A DNA stretch of 7,090 nucleotides from Thiotrichaceae bacterium (GCA_027024625.1 JALVRY010000061.1:1-7090), one strand, 5' to 3'. Counted from the first letter of the stretch, positions 1-6,830 are shown. Notes: generated by a model not told the origin, from the sequence alone. Program-made: numbers and translations.

Positions 1-129
1 TTAAAATGGGCAGGTTTGCATAAAGTGCAGACACAAAGCCACTTTGATCGGCAAGAGCAAGGGATAAATGATTTAGCTGATTGTTTGCAAGAGCAACTGG
101 ATATATCGCAATTATTGGCGATTCTGTAA
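1..129 (+). CDS. C-terminal 42 codons of an unidentified protein (5' truncated)
   Basis: Reading frame 1 is open from the first base to a TAA at 127-129 and encodes 42 residues. The fragment is hydrophilic, with a central stretch HFDRQEQGINDLADCLQEQL followed by DISQLLAIL. It has no membrane segment or catalytic motif that I can recognise. Codon use looks ordinary for the window, and the frame ends cleanly in front of an intergenic spacer, which supports a real gene end. A tail of the type LD-x-x-x-LLAL occurs in several unrelated enzyme families, so I do not assign a function. The gene lies in the same direction as trkH, 188 bp upstream of it. The spacer has its own possible control signals, so cotranscription is uncertain. 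Confidence 0.6.
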   Translation, partial: LKWAGLHKVQTQSHFDRQEQGINDLADCLQEQLDISQLLAIL

Positions 130-171
130 TTCAGCTGTAAACAATAAAAGAATATGGAAGGGGCAGTTTTA

Positions 172-249
172 ATGTTATCAGGAAAGAGTAACATCTGTGT
201 TAAAATACAGTCCGATTATCAGTCAGAAATATTTAATAATAATTTGTAA
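172..249 (+). CDS. Possible 25-aa leader or small ORF upstream of trkH
   Basis: An ATG at 172 opens 25 codons ending with TAA at 247-249 (begins MLSGKSNICV, ends EIFNNNL). A strong purine-rich Shine-Dalgarno-like sequence, GGAAGGGG at 156-163, sits 8 nt before the ATG. That is a better ribosome site than any other in the window, although it has no long gene behind it. The peptide is not hydrophobic and has no recognisable motif, so it does not look like a membrane toxin. The LexA-like palindrome falls inside this frame. It may be a translated leader or chance. Without homologues it should not be counted as a gene. Confidence 0.15.
   Translation: MLSGKSNICVKIQSDYQSEIFNNNL
195..210. promoter_or_regulatory. 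LexA-like (SOS box-like) palindrome
   Basis: The sequence CTGTGTTAAAATACAG has the exact CTGT-N8-ACAG form of gammaproteobacterial LexA boxes. Extended by two bases each side it agrees with the E. coli 20-bp consensus at 13 positions by my count. It overlaps the TAAAAT -10-like hexamer, where a repressor would block RNA polymerase. Against it, the downstream gene trkH is not a known SOS gene, the site lies 107 bp before its start codon, and the AT-rich context makes chance matches easier. It is a candidate only. Confidence 0.3.
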
Positions 250-305
250 TGTATCTTCTACGTTGGCAGTACATAATTTTCCGTTATCCGATAGCTCCTT
301 TTTGC

Positions 306-313
306 TAGGAAAG
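306..313 (+). promoter_or_regulatory. Ribosome binding site fixing the GTG start of trkH
   Basis: TAGGAAAG contains AGGA at 307-310, leaving 7 nt before the GTG at 318. There is no in-frame ATG before position 378, and starting there would remove most of the first membrane segment. This site therefore supports the GTG start. Confidence 0.6.
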
Positions 314-317
314 ACCA

Positions 318-1769
318 GTGGATATTCGATTATTGAGCAAAATATTAGGTCTATTGCTGATCATATTCAGCTTCAGTATGCTGCCTCCTATTTTTGTTTC
401 AGTATTGGATGCTTATCGAGAGCAAATCCCGTTTGATGAGACGTTTGTTGCCATGCTATGCATCGGCTTTGCTTTATACCTCCCTGTTCGTAATTATAAA
501 AAAGAAATGAAGAACCGTGAGGGGTTTATTATCGTTACCTTTTTTTGGGTTACGTTTAGTGCCTTGGGTGCTATTCCCTTTATGTTATCGGACTCCTTAT
601 TATTATCATTCACTGATGCTTTTTTTGAATCCATGTCTGGTTTTACCACGACAGGAGCTACGGTAATTAGTGGTTTAGATCAATTACCACATTCCATCTT
701 ATTTTATCGCCAAGAATTGCAGTGGTTTGGCGGTATGGGAATTATCGTTTTGGCCGTTGCTATTTTGCCGGTACTTGGCATTGGTGGTATGCAATTATTT
801 AAAGCAGAATCTCCAGGTCCCATTAAAGATGCAAAGCTCACGCCTCGCATTGCAGAAACTGCAAAAGCTTTGTATCTCATTTACGTTGTTATCACCATCC
901 TTTGTGCCATTACTTATTGGTTATTAGGAATGGGCTGGTTTGATGCTATTTCTCACAGCTTATCAACTGTAGCAAATGGGGGATTTTCTACACATGATGA
1001 TAGCTTTGCTTGGTTCAATAGTGCTCCGTTAGAAATTGCTGCTATCTTTTTTATGGCTTTGTCAGGTGTAAATTTTTCTCTACATTATTTTGCATGGAAA
1101 TCAAAAAGTCTAAAAGCTTATTGGAGCGATACGGAATTTCGTTGGTATTTCTGGATTTTGGTTTTAAGTAGTCTTTTTATATCAGCCTACCTTGCATTAA
1201 TTGATGATTATAAAAATACATGGTCTAATTTTCATCATGGTACATTTCAATTAGTATCTTTTATGACCACGTCGGGTTTTGGTATTGCTGATTTTTCTAA
1301 CTGGCCAACGGTTGTTCCCATCTTATTAGTTTTATCTGGTTTTATTGGAGGCTGTGCAGGTTCTACGGCGGGAGGGATGAAAGTTATTCGTATCGTCCTT
1401 TTAATAAAGCAAGGAGCACGAGACTTTAAGCGATTAGTTTATCCGAGAGCCAATATCCCCCTTATGCTAGGAAAGATGCGAGTTGAAGATCGTATTGCCA
1501 GTGCTGTCTGGGGGTTTTTTGCCCTTTACCTTGTTTCATTTGTTATTTTACTACTTGCGATGATGGCGGCAGGTGTTGATCAAGTGACTGCCTATACCGC
1601 TGTTGCCGCTTGTATCAATAATGTGGGGCCAGGGTTGGGAAAAGTCGCATCAAGTTTTGCTGATATGACAGATACAGTAAAATGGCTAGCTAGTTTTGCG
1701 ATGCTATTAGGACGATTAGAAATATTTACAGTGCTAGTATTATTTTCACCTGAGTTTTGGCGAATGTAG
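318..1769 (+). CDS. trkH: Trk potassium uptake protein TrkH
   Basis: This encodes the membrane-spanning channel subunit of the Trk system, which imports K+ across the inner membrane under control of the cytoplasmic NAD/nucleotide-binding subunit TrkA (not in this window). The 483 residues equal the E. coli TrkH length. All four pseudo-repeat filter loops are visible: SGFTTTGAT (107-115), TVANGGFST (217-225), TTSGFGIAD (317-325) and INNVGPGLG (433-441), each with the key filter glycine. The gating-loop region GGCAGSTAGGMKVIR (344-358) and the conserved Arg466 in LLGRLEIF are also intact. About ten hydrophobic segments run through the protein. Translation starts at GTG 318 behind AGGA. Being complete with every filter intact, it should be functional. 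It converges on eptA across a 201-bp spacer and has no obvious intrinsic terminator. The LexA-like palindrome upstream is the only visible regulatory hint. The neighbouring family KtrB/TrkG shares this fold, but the gating loop and length favour TrkH. Confidence 0.95.
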   Translation: MDIRLLSKILGLLLIIFSFSMLPPIFVSVLDAYREQIPFDETFVAMLCIGFALYLPVRNYKKEMKNREGFIIVTFFWVTFSALGAIPFMLSDSLLLSFTDAFFESMSGFTTTGATVISGLDQLPHSILFYRQELQWFGGMGIIVLAVAILPVLGIGGMQLFKAESPGPIKDAKLTPRIAETAKALYLIYVVITILCAITYWLLGMGWFDAISHSLSTVANGGFSTHDDSFAWFNSAPLEIAAIFFMALSGVNFSLHYFAWKSKSLKAYWSDTEFRWYFWILVLSSLFISAYLALIDDYKNTWSNFHHGTFQLVSFMTTSGFGIADFSNWPTVVPILLVLSGFIGGCAGSTAGGMKVIRIVLLIKQGARDFKRLVYPRANIPLMLGKMRVEDRIASAVWGFFALYLVSFVILLLAMMAAGVDQVTAYTAVAACINNVGPGLGKVASSFADMTDTVKWLASFAMLLGRLEIFTVLVLFSPEFWRM

Positions 1770-1780
1770 AAAACAACTGA

Positions 1781-1795
1781 TGTTACGCAGTAACA
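1781..1795. other. Short perfect hairpin after trkH
   Basis: TGTTAC-GCA-GTAACA is a 6-bp perfect inverted repeat with a 3-nt loop, 11 nt after the trkH stop. On the + strand it is followed by AAAAAT, not a T tract, and on the minus strand by no T run directly at the stem. It is therefore a poor intrinsic terminator. It could stabilise the 3' end of the trkH message or be the edge of the repeat that follows. Confidence 0.35.
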
Positions 1796-1800
1796 AAAAT

Positions 1801-1830
1801 TAACCACAGATGCACACAGATTAACACAGA
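1801..1830. repeat. Three CACAGA hexamers phased at 10 bp
   Basis: Three consecutive 10-bp units, taaCCACAGA, tgcaCACAGA and ttaaCACAGA, place CACAGA at 1805-1810, 1815-1820 and 1825-1830. The spacing is exactly one DNA helical turn. From memory, very similar intergenic stretches (AACCACAGATGCACACAGAT type) recur in many unrelated bacterial genomes and are often mistranslated as CVNLCASVV-like short proteins; I could not check this here. Its function is unknown. Confidence 0.6.
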
Positions 1831-1970
1831 CTAAAAGCTTGTTTTTTGAGCCGAAGTGTAAAGTGGGTAGAACCAAAGAAAAGAGTCACTAAAAGGTTAG
1901 GCGACGAAGCCCTTGAAAAATTAAAAGTGCGTAATATCAGAAAATAATAAATACCGCGAACAAAACATAT

Positions 1971-3551
1971 CTATTGAAACAGATCCAAATCAGGCTGATA
2001 TACCTCAGATGTCACATTAAACAATCCTAAAAGTGAATGCGATATATTATCGTGTGAGTATGTTTTTGCTTCATTCTGCTTAAGTTTAGCTAAATTAATT
2101 CTGTGATTTTGTGTGAAATTATCAGAGAACCAGCTAAGCATAGGAATATGGGTTTGTGCTTTTGGGGCGATAAAGTAAGGCAAGCCATGTAAGTACACGC
2201 CATTTTCACCTAATGATTCACCATGATCAGAAGCGTAAAAGAGGAAGGCTTCAGCATTTTTTCGTTGCTTTAGGTGTTCGATAATTCCATTTAATACAAA
2301 ATCAGTATAGAGGATTGTATTGTCGTAGGCGTTGATAATTTCTTCTGAATTACACTCCTGAGGCGTGCTGTTTTTACAAAAAGGAGTGAATTTAGCAAAT
2401 GTTTCTGGATAGCGTTTGTAGTAGCTAGGGCCATGGCTACCAAAGCTATGAAACACAATGAGAATATCCTTGTCTGTGGCATCAATGTATTGATCAAGCT
2501 TATCTATAATGAAATCGTCGTAATATTCACCTTGGTTTTTATAATTCATGGTTTCTATTCGTTTGCAAACTCCCTTGCAACTTGAATTATTATCCAGCCA
2601 AACGGTTTTTACGCCTGCTGTACTTAACACATCAAGCACATTGCTTTCTTTTTCTGCTTTGTTAGGTGAATAATCAGCCTTTGCTAAAAATGAAAACATA
2701 CAAGGTACGGAATATGCGGTAGAAGTGCCACAGGAACTAACTTGGCTAAAGTTATTAACAGGCAGTTGTTTTAAAAGAGGGTTTGTTTCTTGTGAATAGC
2801 CATTGAGAGAAAAATGATCTGCTCTTGCCGTTTCTCCAACGACCATAATGCCGATGGTTCTAGTTTGACTGACTTTATACTGCTTTGCATCTTTACCAAT
2901 CTCAGTGAATGCTATTTCATTCCCCGCAAACTTATCATCAATATAGCGATATAAAGACAGTGCAGGATAGATTGGTGTGACATAAACACGTAAATCATTA
3001 TTTTCGCGAGAGAAAAAAGTCATGTACTTGTAGTGCAGCATAAATAAGCTAGCTGTTAGAATGATAAGTCCTACCGCGTAGAGAAGTCGATGTGCTATTT
3101 CCTTAAAGAAAGGTTTGTATTGGATTTGGGTAAATAGAACGAAGAGAGAAGGTAATATACCAAAAAGAAATACATGAAAAATTAATGGTGCAGAAAGTAG
3201 CTCAAGTGCTTCTTGTTTATTATTATCCTTAACCGTCTCAGCAATATTACGAATCATATCGACGTCAAAAATTACACCTAGTTCTTGTGTAAAATAACTC
3301 ATGATGGCTGAGACCATGAGAAAAAGAACAAGTAGGGGTTTTAGTAAATATTTTTGTCCAACGATAAAAAATAAAAGGGCATTAATCAGCATCATCAATA
3401 ATGAAAAGGTAATAATGTATACCGTTCCATTTAACGATAATAAATCAAGGCGTTGATTTAATGAGGAGAAAAACACACTGTTATTTGCTACAAAAATAAA
3501 GGCAGCGACAAGTAAAATTAGTGTGCTAGATGAAAGCTTAATTTGTTTCAT
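1971..3551 (-). CDS. eptA: Lipid A phosphoethanolamine transferase EptA (MCR-related)
   Basis: This inner-membrane enzyme transfers phosphoethanolamine from phosphatidylethanolamine to lipid A on the periplasmic side, lowering surface negative charge and binding of polymyxins. The 526 residues have about five N-terminal hydrophobic segments (roughly 10-180) and then a periplasmic alkaline-phosphatase-fold domain. By alignment to MCR-1 from memory, the metal and nucleophile residues are present: Glu240 (GETARADH), Thr278 (CGTSTAYSVPC), His373 (GSHGP), Asp442-His443 (SDHGESLGENG) and His455 (YLHGLP). Six cysteines (274, 284, 325, 329, 392, 400) suggest three disulfides; the CKGVC pair resembles chromosomal EptA more than MCR-1. 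It starts 3 bp after the preceding gene's stop, behind AGG at 3558-3560, and is last in the mrcA operon. This looks like a housekeeping gene, since no mobile element flanks it. An opgE or cptA role on another substrate is less likely but not excluded. Confidence 0.9.
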   Translation of the reverse strand: MKQIKLSSSTLILLVAAFIFVANNSVFFSSLNQRLDLLSLNGTVYIITFSLLMMLINALLFFIVGQKYLLKPLLVLFLMVSAIMSYFTQELGVIFDVDMIRNIAETVKDNNKQEALELLSAPLIFHVFLFGILPSLFVLFTQIQYKPFFKEIAHRLLYAVGLIILTASLFMLHYKYMTFFSRENNDLRVYVTPIYPALSLYRYIDDKFAGNEIAFTEIGKDAKQYKVSQTRTIGIMVVGETARADHFSLNGYSQETNPLLKQLPVNNFSQVSSCGTSTAYSVPCMFSFLAKADYSPNKAEKESNVLDVLSTAGVKTVWLDNNSSCKGVCKRIETMNYKNQGEYYDDFIIDKLDQYIDATDKDILIVFHSFGSHGPSYYKRYPETFAKFTPFCKNSTPQECNSEEIINAYDNTILYTDFVLNGIIEHLKQRKNAEAFLFYASDHGESLGENGVYLHGLPYFIAPKAQTHIPMLSWFSDNFTQNHRINLAKLKQNEAKTYSHDNISHSLLGLFNVTSEVYQPDLDLFQ

Positions 3552-3554
3552 GGT

Positions 3555-4136
3555 TTACCTAGTTTCAATAAGTGATTGAAACTTCTTTTGAGTTAATCGT
3601 TTCATGGGCTTATCGGTGATTGTACTGGTGGGTGCTGCACGATGCCCTCGCTCTTCGGGAAAAATAATAAGTTCAACAGCCGTACTGTCTACTAAAAAAG
3701 AGAGACAGGGGTATTGTATATAAGTTTTGGCTCGTCGCAGTGTTGTTTCAGTCATTTCAAAAGGAATGGAATGTTTCTCTAAGAAAAACATAACCTCCTC
3801 ATGAGTAGAAGCTGATAAATGCAAAGTGATACCTGTATGGGGAGCTGCAATATTATCAAGTATCTGGCCGACAATAAGAGGTTGATATTCATCTAAAAAT
3901 TGCATTGCTTCAAGAGCAATCTTCTGTTGGATTTTTAACTGTCTTGCATTCTCTTCTGTAGCGATGTTACTAGCGTAGCGTATTAATTCAGCATGAATGT
4001 CTGAATTTTTTGGTATATCTGACTCTGCAAAACCAAGGCTTGCCTTTCGCTTTGCTGAGTCATAATCATGCCCATCCTCATAGATTAGAGTTGCGGCTGC
4101 TATTGCGATTTGTTGTTTATCTGTTTTTATCTTCAT
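3555..4136 (-). CDS. Conserved hypothetical protein, degenerate nucleotidyltransferase-like
   Basis: This encodes 193 residues of unknown function with no signal peptide or membrane segment, so it is probably cytoplasmic. The N-terminus QQIAIAAATLIYEDGHDYDSAKRKA (about 8-32) and the middle LIVGQILDNIAAPHTGITLHL (about 87-107) match, from memory, a family of uncharacterised proteobacterial proteins. Their central segment resembles the minimal nucleotidyltransferase motif (hydrophobic-G-x(n)-G-[TS]-x-x-SD-hydrophobic-D-hydrophobic). Here the usual Asp pair is absent (HTGITLHL), so catalysis is doubtful. Some family members carry an erroneous UDP-N-acetylmuramate-alanine ligase label; I see no Mur ligase ATP-binding motif. 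The ATG at 4134-4136 fits the family N-terminus. Its Shine-Dalgarno is poor (GGGTGG abutting the ATG), but it lies 7 bp after the mrcA stop, suggesting coupled reinitiation. The frame continues upstream to 4271 inside mrcA, which I reject as a start. It is the middle gene of mrcA-orphan-eptA. Confidence 0.8.
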   Translation of the reverse strand: MKIKTDKQQIAIAAATLIYEDGHDYDSAKRKASLGFAESDIPKNSDIHAELIRYASNIATEENARQLKIQQKIALEAMQFLDEYQPLIVGQILDNIAAPHTGITLHLSASTHEEVMFFLEKHSIPFEMTETTLRRAKTYIQYPCLSFLVDSTAVELIIFPEERGHRAAPTSTITDKPMKRLTQKKFQSLIETR

Positions 4137-4143
4137 CCACCCA

Positions 4144-6681
4144 TTAAAAGAGCTGTTCTGGAATCTCAACTTTCTCAGGTTTACGGCGTGGAGCAGGTGT
4201 TCTTCTACCACCAGCATTGTTTCCTTGACTCTGACTATTGAAACCTTGGTCATTTTCTCTAATCGGAGCAAGTTGTTCTATCGGCATATCACTAAAGACT
4301 TCAAATCCTGTCGTGTCATTATCATCATTTTGATAGGAGTGTATGTGCTGCTCTTCCTCAATATCTTCTTCGATAATCTCTTTTGATGAGCTTGTTGCAA
4401 CTTTACCAGTAAGAGCATCAAGTTTAACAAGAATATTATGTTCGGGTTTTTGCCAAGGCTCATCTTTTACGCCGGCTAACTGTACCTTCATATAGTCAAT
4501 CCACACAGGCAAAGCCGCAGCAGTTGCTGTTTCGTGATTCCCTAATGGGGCGAGGGCATCAAAGCCCATCCAAACAACAACGACTTTCTTGGGTGTATAA
4601 CCACAGAACCATGCATCCTTTTGGTCATTGGTTGTGCCTGTTTTTCCTGCAATATCTTTGCGTTTCAGTGTGCGTCCTGCACGAACGGCTGTCCCTCGGT
4701 GTGTTACACCTTGCATCAAACTAACAGCTTGATAATGTGTTTTGCTATTAATAATACGGATAGCAGGTTTTGTACCATCAGGAAGTTCGTCAATTGTATT
4801 TGGGTCTAGTTCACATTCTAAACAAGCTTGGTAAGTTTCAGGGCGATAGATTAAATGACCTTTATTATCTGTGATCTTAGTAATAAAGTGTCCATCAACT
4901 TTGTAACCACCATTTGCAAAAGAAGAATAAGCCGTTGCCATTTCAAATGGGGTATATGTTCCTGTTCCCAGAGCTAAGGTCAAGTTAGCAGGCATACGTT
5001 CTTTAGGAAAGCCAAAGCGTTCGGCAAAATCTCGGGCATAATTTACACCAATACGACGCAACAAACGAATAGAAACAAGGTTGCGAGATTTTGCCAAGCC
5101 ATCTGCCAGTGTGGTTGGTCCATGGAAACGTCCACCATAATTTTCTGGTCGCCAGCGACTACCTGGAATATGGATAGGAGCATCGTTGATTTTACTTTCA
5201 GGTGTATAGCCTTTTGCTAGAGCAGCTGTATAAATGAAAGGTTTAAAGCTAGAACCAGGTTGACGTTGCGCTTGTGTTGCACGATTAAATTTACTGAGGT
5301 AATAATCAAAACCACCAGCCAACGCATTGATCGCACCCGTTGAAGGCTCCATTGATACCAATGCTCCTGCTACTTTCGGTATTTGCGTAAATTTCCAGTG
5401 GATTGTTTCAGCACCCTCTTTATCTGTAGTACTAATTTTCTGCATACGGATAATATTACCCGCATGTAACACTTGATTAACACGTGTAGGTCGAGCACCG
5501 CGTCGATCTTCACTGCGATATTCTCTTGCCCAAGCCACTTGTTTTTTATTGACCTCGGTCGTTTCCCCATTTTGGAGTAATACCGTCGCCAGCTCTTTAT
5601 TACTATCTAAAACCAATGCGGGATATAAGTTGGAGTAGGCGGGAATAGATTGGAGTTTCTTTAGCTTATCTTCCTGAGTGGGGTACTCATCTAGGTTGAT
5701 TGTCCCCTCAGCACCTCGATAACCATGACGACGTGTATAAGATAATAAGTGTTTTCTCAAGGTATCGTCGGCAAGCTTTTGAGCCTTAGCATCTAAAGTC
5801 GTATAGACGCGATAACCTTGCGTATAAGACTGATCCTTACCAAATTTCCCTACCATATAAGCACGTACCATCTCTGCCATATAGGGAGCATTGGTTTCGA
5901 TTGGTGTCTTGTGACGACGTGCAGATAATGGTTCTGCAATGGCTTTATCATATTCGGCTTGGGTAATCTTGTTGTACTTCAACATGCGATCAAGTACATG
6001 GTTTCTGCGTATTTTGGCTCGTCTTGGGTTAACTAATGGATTATAGCGGGATGGGGCTTTGGGTAAGCCCGCGATCATTGCACTTTGGGCTAAGCTCAAA
6101 TCATCAACGGTTTTTCCGTAATAAACATAAGCCGCAGCCGCAACACCATAAGCACGGTGACCAAGGTATATTTTATTAAGGTAAGTTTCTAAAATTTTCT
6201 GTTTACTGAGTGTTTGCTCAATTTTTACAGCAAGAAATGCTTCACGAATTTTACGATCAAATGTTTTTTCTCGTGTTAGATACGCATTACGCGCTAGCTG
6301 CATCGTAATAGTACTTGCACCCTGTTTACGAGAACCTGTTGTTGCCATCATATAAACAGCACGAGCTACACCCTTGGCATCAACACCACCGTGTTGGAAA
6401 AAACGTGCATCTTCTACAGAAACAAAAGCATCTTGCAATTGTTGAGGGATTTCCTCAAGGGAGAGAGGAATTCGACGCTTGCTACCATATTCTGCAATTA
6501 ACTTTTTATCTTTATCGTAAACACGTAAAGGTATTTGCAACTCGATTCGAGAGATTTCTTCTTCTGAAGGCAAACCAGGTGTGTAGTAAAGATATATAGC
6601 TAATATACCAAGTACAGCAATAAACAGTAGTATAAATAATGGAGCGATAAGGAAGCGGACAATATTCTTTATAATATTCAT
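4144..6681 (-). CDS. mrcA: Penicillin-binding protein 1A, bifunctional peptidoglycan synthase
   Basis: This class A PBP polymerises lipid II into glycan strands and cross-links them in the periplasm. The 845 residues, close to E. coli PBP1A, contain one N-terminal membrane anchor (about 9-33). The GT51 domain has catalytic Glu90 (VSVEDARF), GASTITMQLARN (121-132) and a second Glu165 before LNKIYLG (168-174). A middle OB-like region (about 315-430) includes the PBP1A-typical RRHGYRG. The transpeptidase has Ser477-x-x-Lys480 (GSSFKPF), Ser532-Arg-Asn534 and Lys690-Thr-Gly692. A CLEC cysteine pair (620, 623) matches CPEC in E. coli PBP1A. The tail is low-complexity, acidic then Gln/Asn/Arg/Pro-rich, ending EQLF. 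The ATG at 6679-6681 has no clear Shine-Dalgarno but gives the right anchor length. It is the first gene of the operon and is divergent from the gene at 6989. All active-site motifs are intact; PBP1B is excluded by the CLEC pair and RRHGYRG. Confidence 0.95.
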   Translation of the reverse strand: MNIIKNIVRFLIAPLFILLFIAVLGILAIYLYYTPGLPSEEEISRIELQIPLRVYDKDKKLIAEYGSKRRIPLSLEEIPQQLQDAFVSVEDARFFQHGGVDAKGVARAVYMMATTGSRKQGASTITMQLARNAYLTREKTFDRKIREAFLAVKIEQTLSKQKILETYLNKIYLGHRAYGVAAAAYVYYGKTVDDLSLAQSAMIAGLPKAPSRYNPLVNPRRAKIRRNHVLDRMLKYNKITQAEYDKAIAEPLSARRHKTPIETNAPYMAEMVRAYMVGKFGKDQSYTQGYRVYTTLDAKAQKLADDTLRKHLLSYTRRHGYRGAEGTINLDEYPTQEDKLKKLQSIPAYSNLYPALVLDSNKELATVLLQNGETTEVNKKQVAWAREYRSEDRRGARPTRVNQVLHAGNIIRMQKISTTDKEGAETIHWKFTQIPKVAGALVSMEPSTGAINALAGGFDYYLSKFNRATQAQRQPGSSFKPFIYTAALAKGYTPESKINDAPIHIPGSRWRPENYGGRFHGPTTLADGLAKSRNLVSIRLLRRIGVNYARDFAERFGFPKERMPANLTLALGTGTYTPFEMATAYSSFANGGYKVDGHFITKITDNKGHLIYRPETYQACLECELDPNTIDELPDGTKPAIRIINSKTHYQAVSLMQGVTHRGTAVRAGRTLKRKDIAGKTGTTNDQKDAWFCGYTPKKVVVVWMGFDALAPLGNHETATAAALPVWIDYMKVQLAGVKDEPWQKPEHNILVKLDALTGKVATSSSKEIIEEDIEEEQHIHSYQNDDNDTTGFEVFSDMPIEQLAPIRENDQGFNSQSQGNNAGGRRTPAPRRKPEKVEIPEQLF

Positions 6682-6734
6682 TATGTTGCTGTATGGTGAA
6701 TTGCAAAGGTTGGATGATATTTTAAATGGGGGAA

Positions 6735-6740
6735 ACTATA
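6735..6740 (-). promoter_or_regulatory. Possible -10 box of the mrcA operon promoter
   Basis: Read on the minus strand this is TATAGT, five of six bases of the TATAAT consensus, about 54 nt before the mrcA ATG. A -35 at 17 bp is only weakly matched (TGTACT). An alternative TAAAAT lies closer to the gene. The assignment is tentative. Confidence 0.2.
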
Positions 6741-6796
6741 GCTGAATGGCGTAGATAAGTACATGAGCTGTCTATTTTGTAATGATTTGCAATTAG

Positions 6797-6830
6797 TTAA
6801 TCTTATGTTTCGCATAAAAATTAATCTTAT
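6797..6830. repeat. Ten-base direct repeat in the divergent promoter region
   Basis: TTAATCTTAT occurs perfectly at 6797-6806 and 6821-6830, 24 bp from start to start. Between them TTATG-TTTCG-CATAA (6803-6817) forms a 5-bp inverted repeat that overlaps the first copy. The arrangement is compatible with a pair of protein-binding half-sites, but AT-rich DNA produces such repeats by chance. Confidence 0.35.

Larger units (their letters stand above)
130..317 (+). other. Intergenic spacer upstream of trkH
   Basis: This 188-bp AT-rich spacer presumably carries the trkH promoter and leader. I see a TAAAAT hexamer at 201-206 that could serve as a -10 box, but no good -35 at 16-18 bp; the best TTG-like hexamer, TTATCA at 175-180, is 20 bp away. 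The hexamer lies inside a CTGT-N8-ACAG palindrome (195-210). A purine-rich GGAAGGGG at 156-163 precedes a short ORF at 172-249. No Rho-independent terminator for the upstream gene is visible. Confidence 0.4.
1770..1970. other. Convergent spacer between trkH and eptA
   Basis: This 201-bp spacer separates the 3' ends of two convergent genes. It holds a 6-bp hairpin (1781-1795), the phased CACAGA repeat (1801-1830), and a stretch to about 1935 without recognisable signals. The latter includes a weak GGC/GCC stem around 1901-1912 on which neither strand shows a proper T tract. I find no convincing bidirectional terminator, so the two transcripts may overlap or end by Rho. A 94-codon minus-strand frame crosses it (1592-1876) but lacks a plausible ribosome site and runs into trkH, so I do not call it a gene. 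Confidence 0.5.

Noticed and set aside
197..436. 79-codon + frame overlapping the start of trkH
   Set aside because: It starts at GTG within the palindrome, lacks a Shine-Dalgarno, and its second half is an out-of-frame reading of trkH.
1781..1795. Intrinsic terminator of trkH
   Set aside because: The stem is only 6 bp with two G-C pairs, and no T tract follows on the + strand.
1801..1830. CRISPR array
   Set aside because: The units are 10 bp with no spacers, far too short for CRISPR repeats, and no cas gene is present.
1592..1876. 94-codon minus-strand frame overlapping the trkH end and the repeat
   Set aside because: It is antisense to conserved TrkH sequence, has no ribosome site, and its N-terminal part is a translation of the CACAGA repeat region.
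1971..3551. Recently mobilised mcr gene
   Set aside because: No insertion sequence or inverted repeat flanks it, its base use resembles its neighbours, and it is tightly fused into an operon.
4137..4271. Longer start for the 193-aa gene, inside mrcA
   Set aside because: The extension would overlap the mrcA 3' end by over 120 bp. The family N-terminus matches the ATG at 4134-4136, and the extra residues are an out-of-frame reading of mrcA.
6512..6706. 64-codon minus-strand frame at the mrcA start
   Set aside because: It is a shifted reading of the mrcA N-terminus, which is clearly coding in the other frame.
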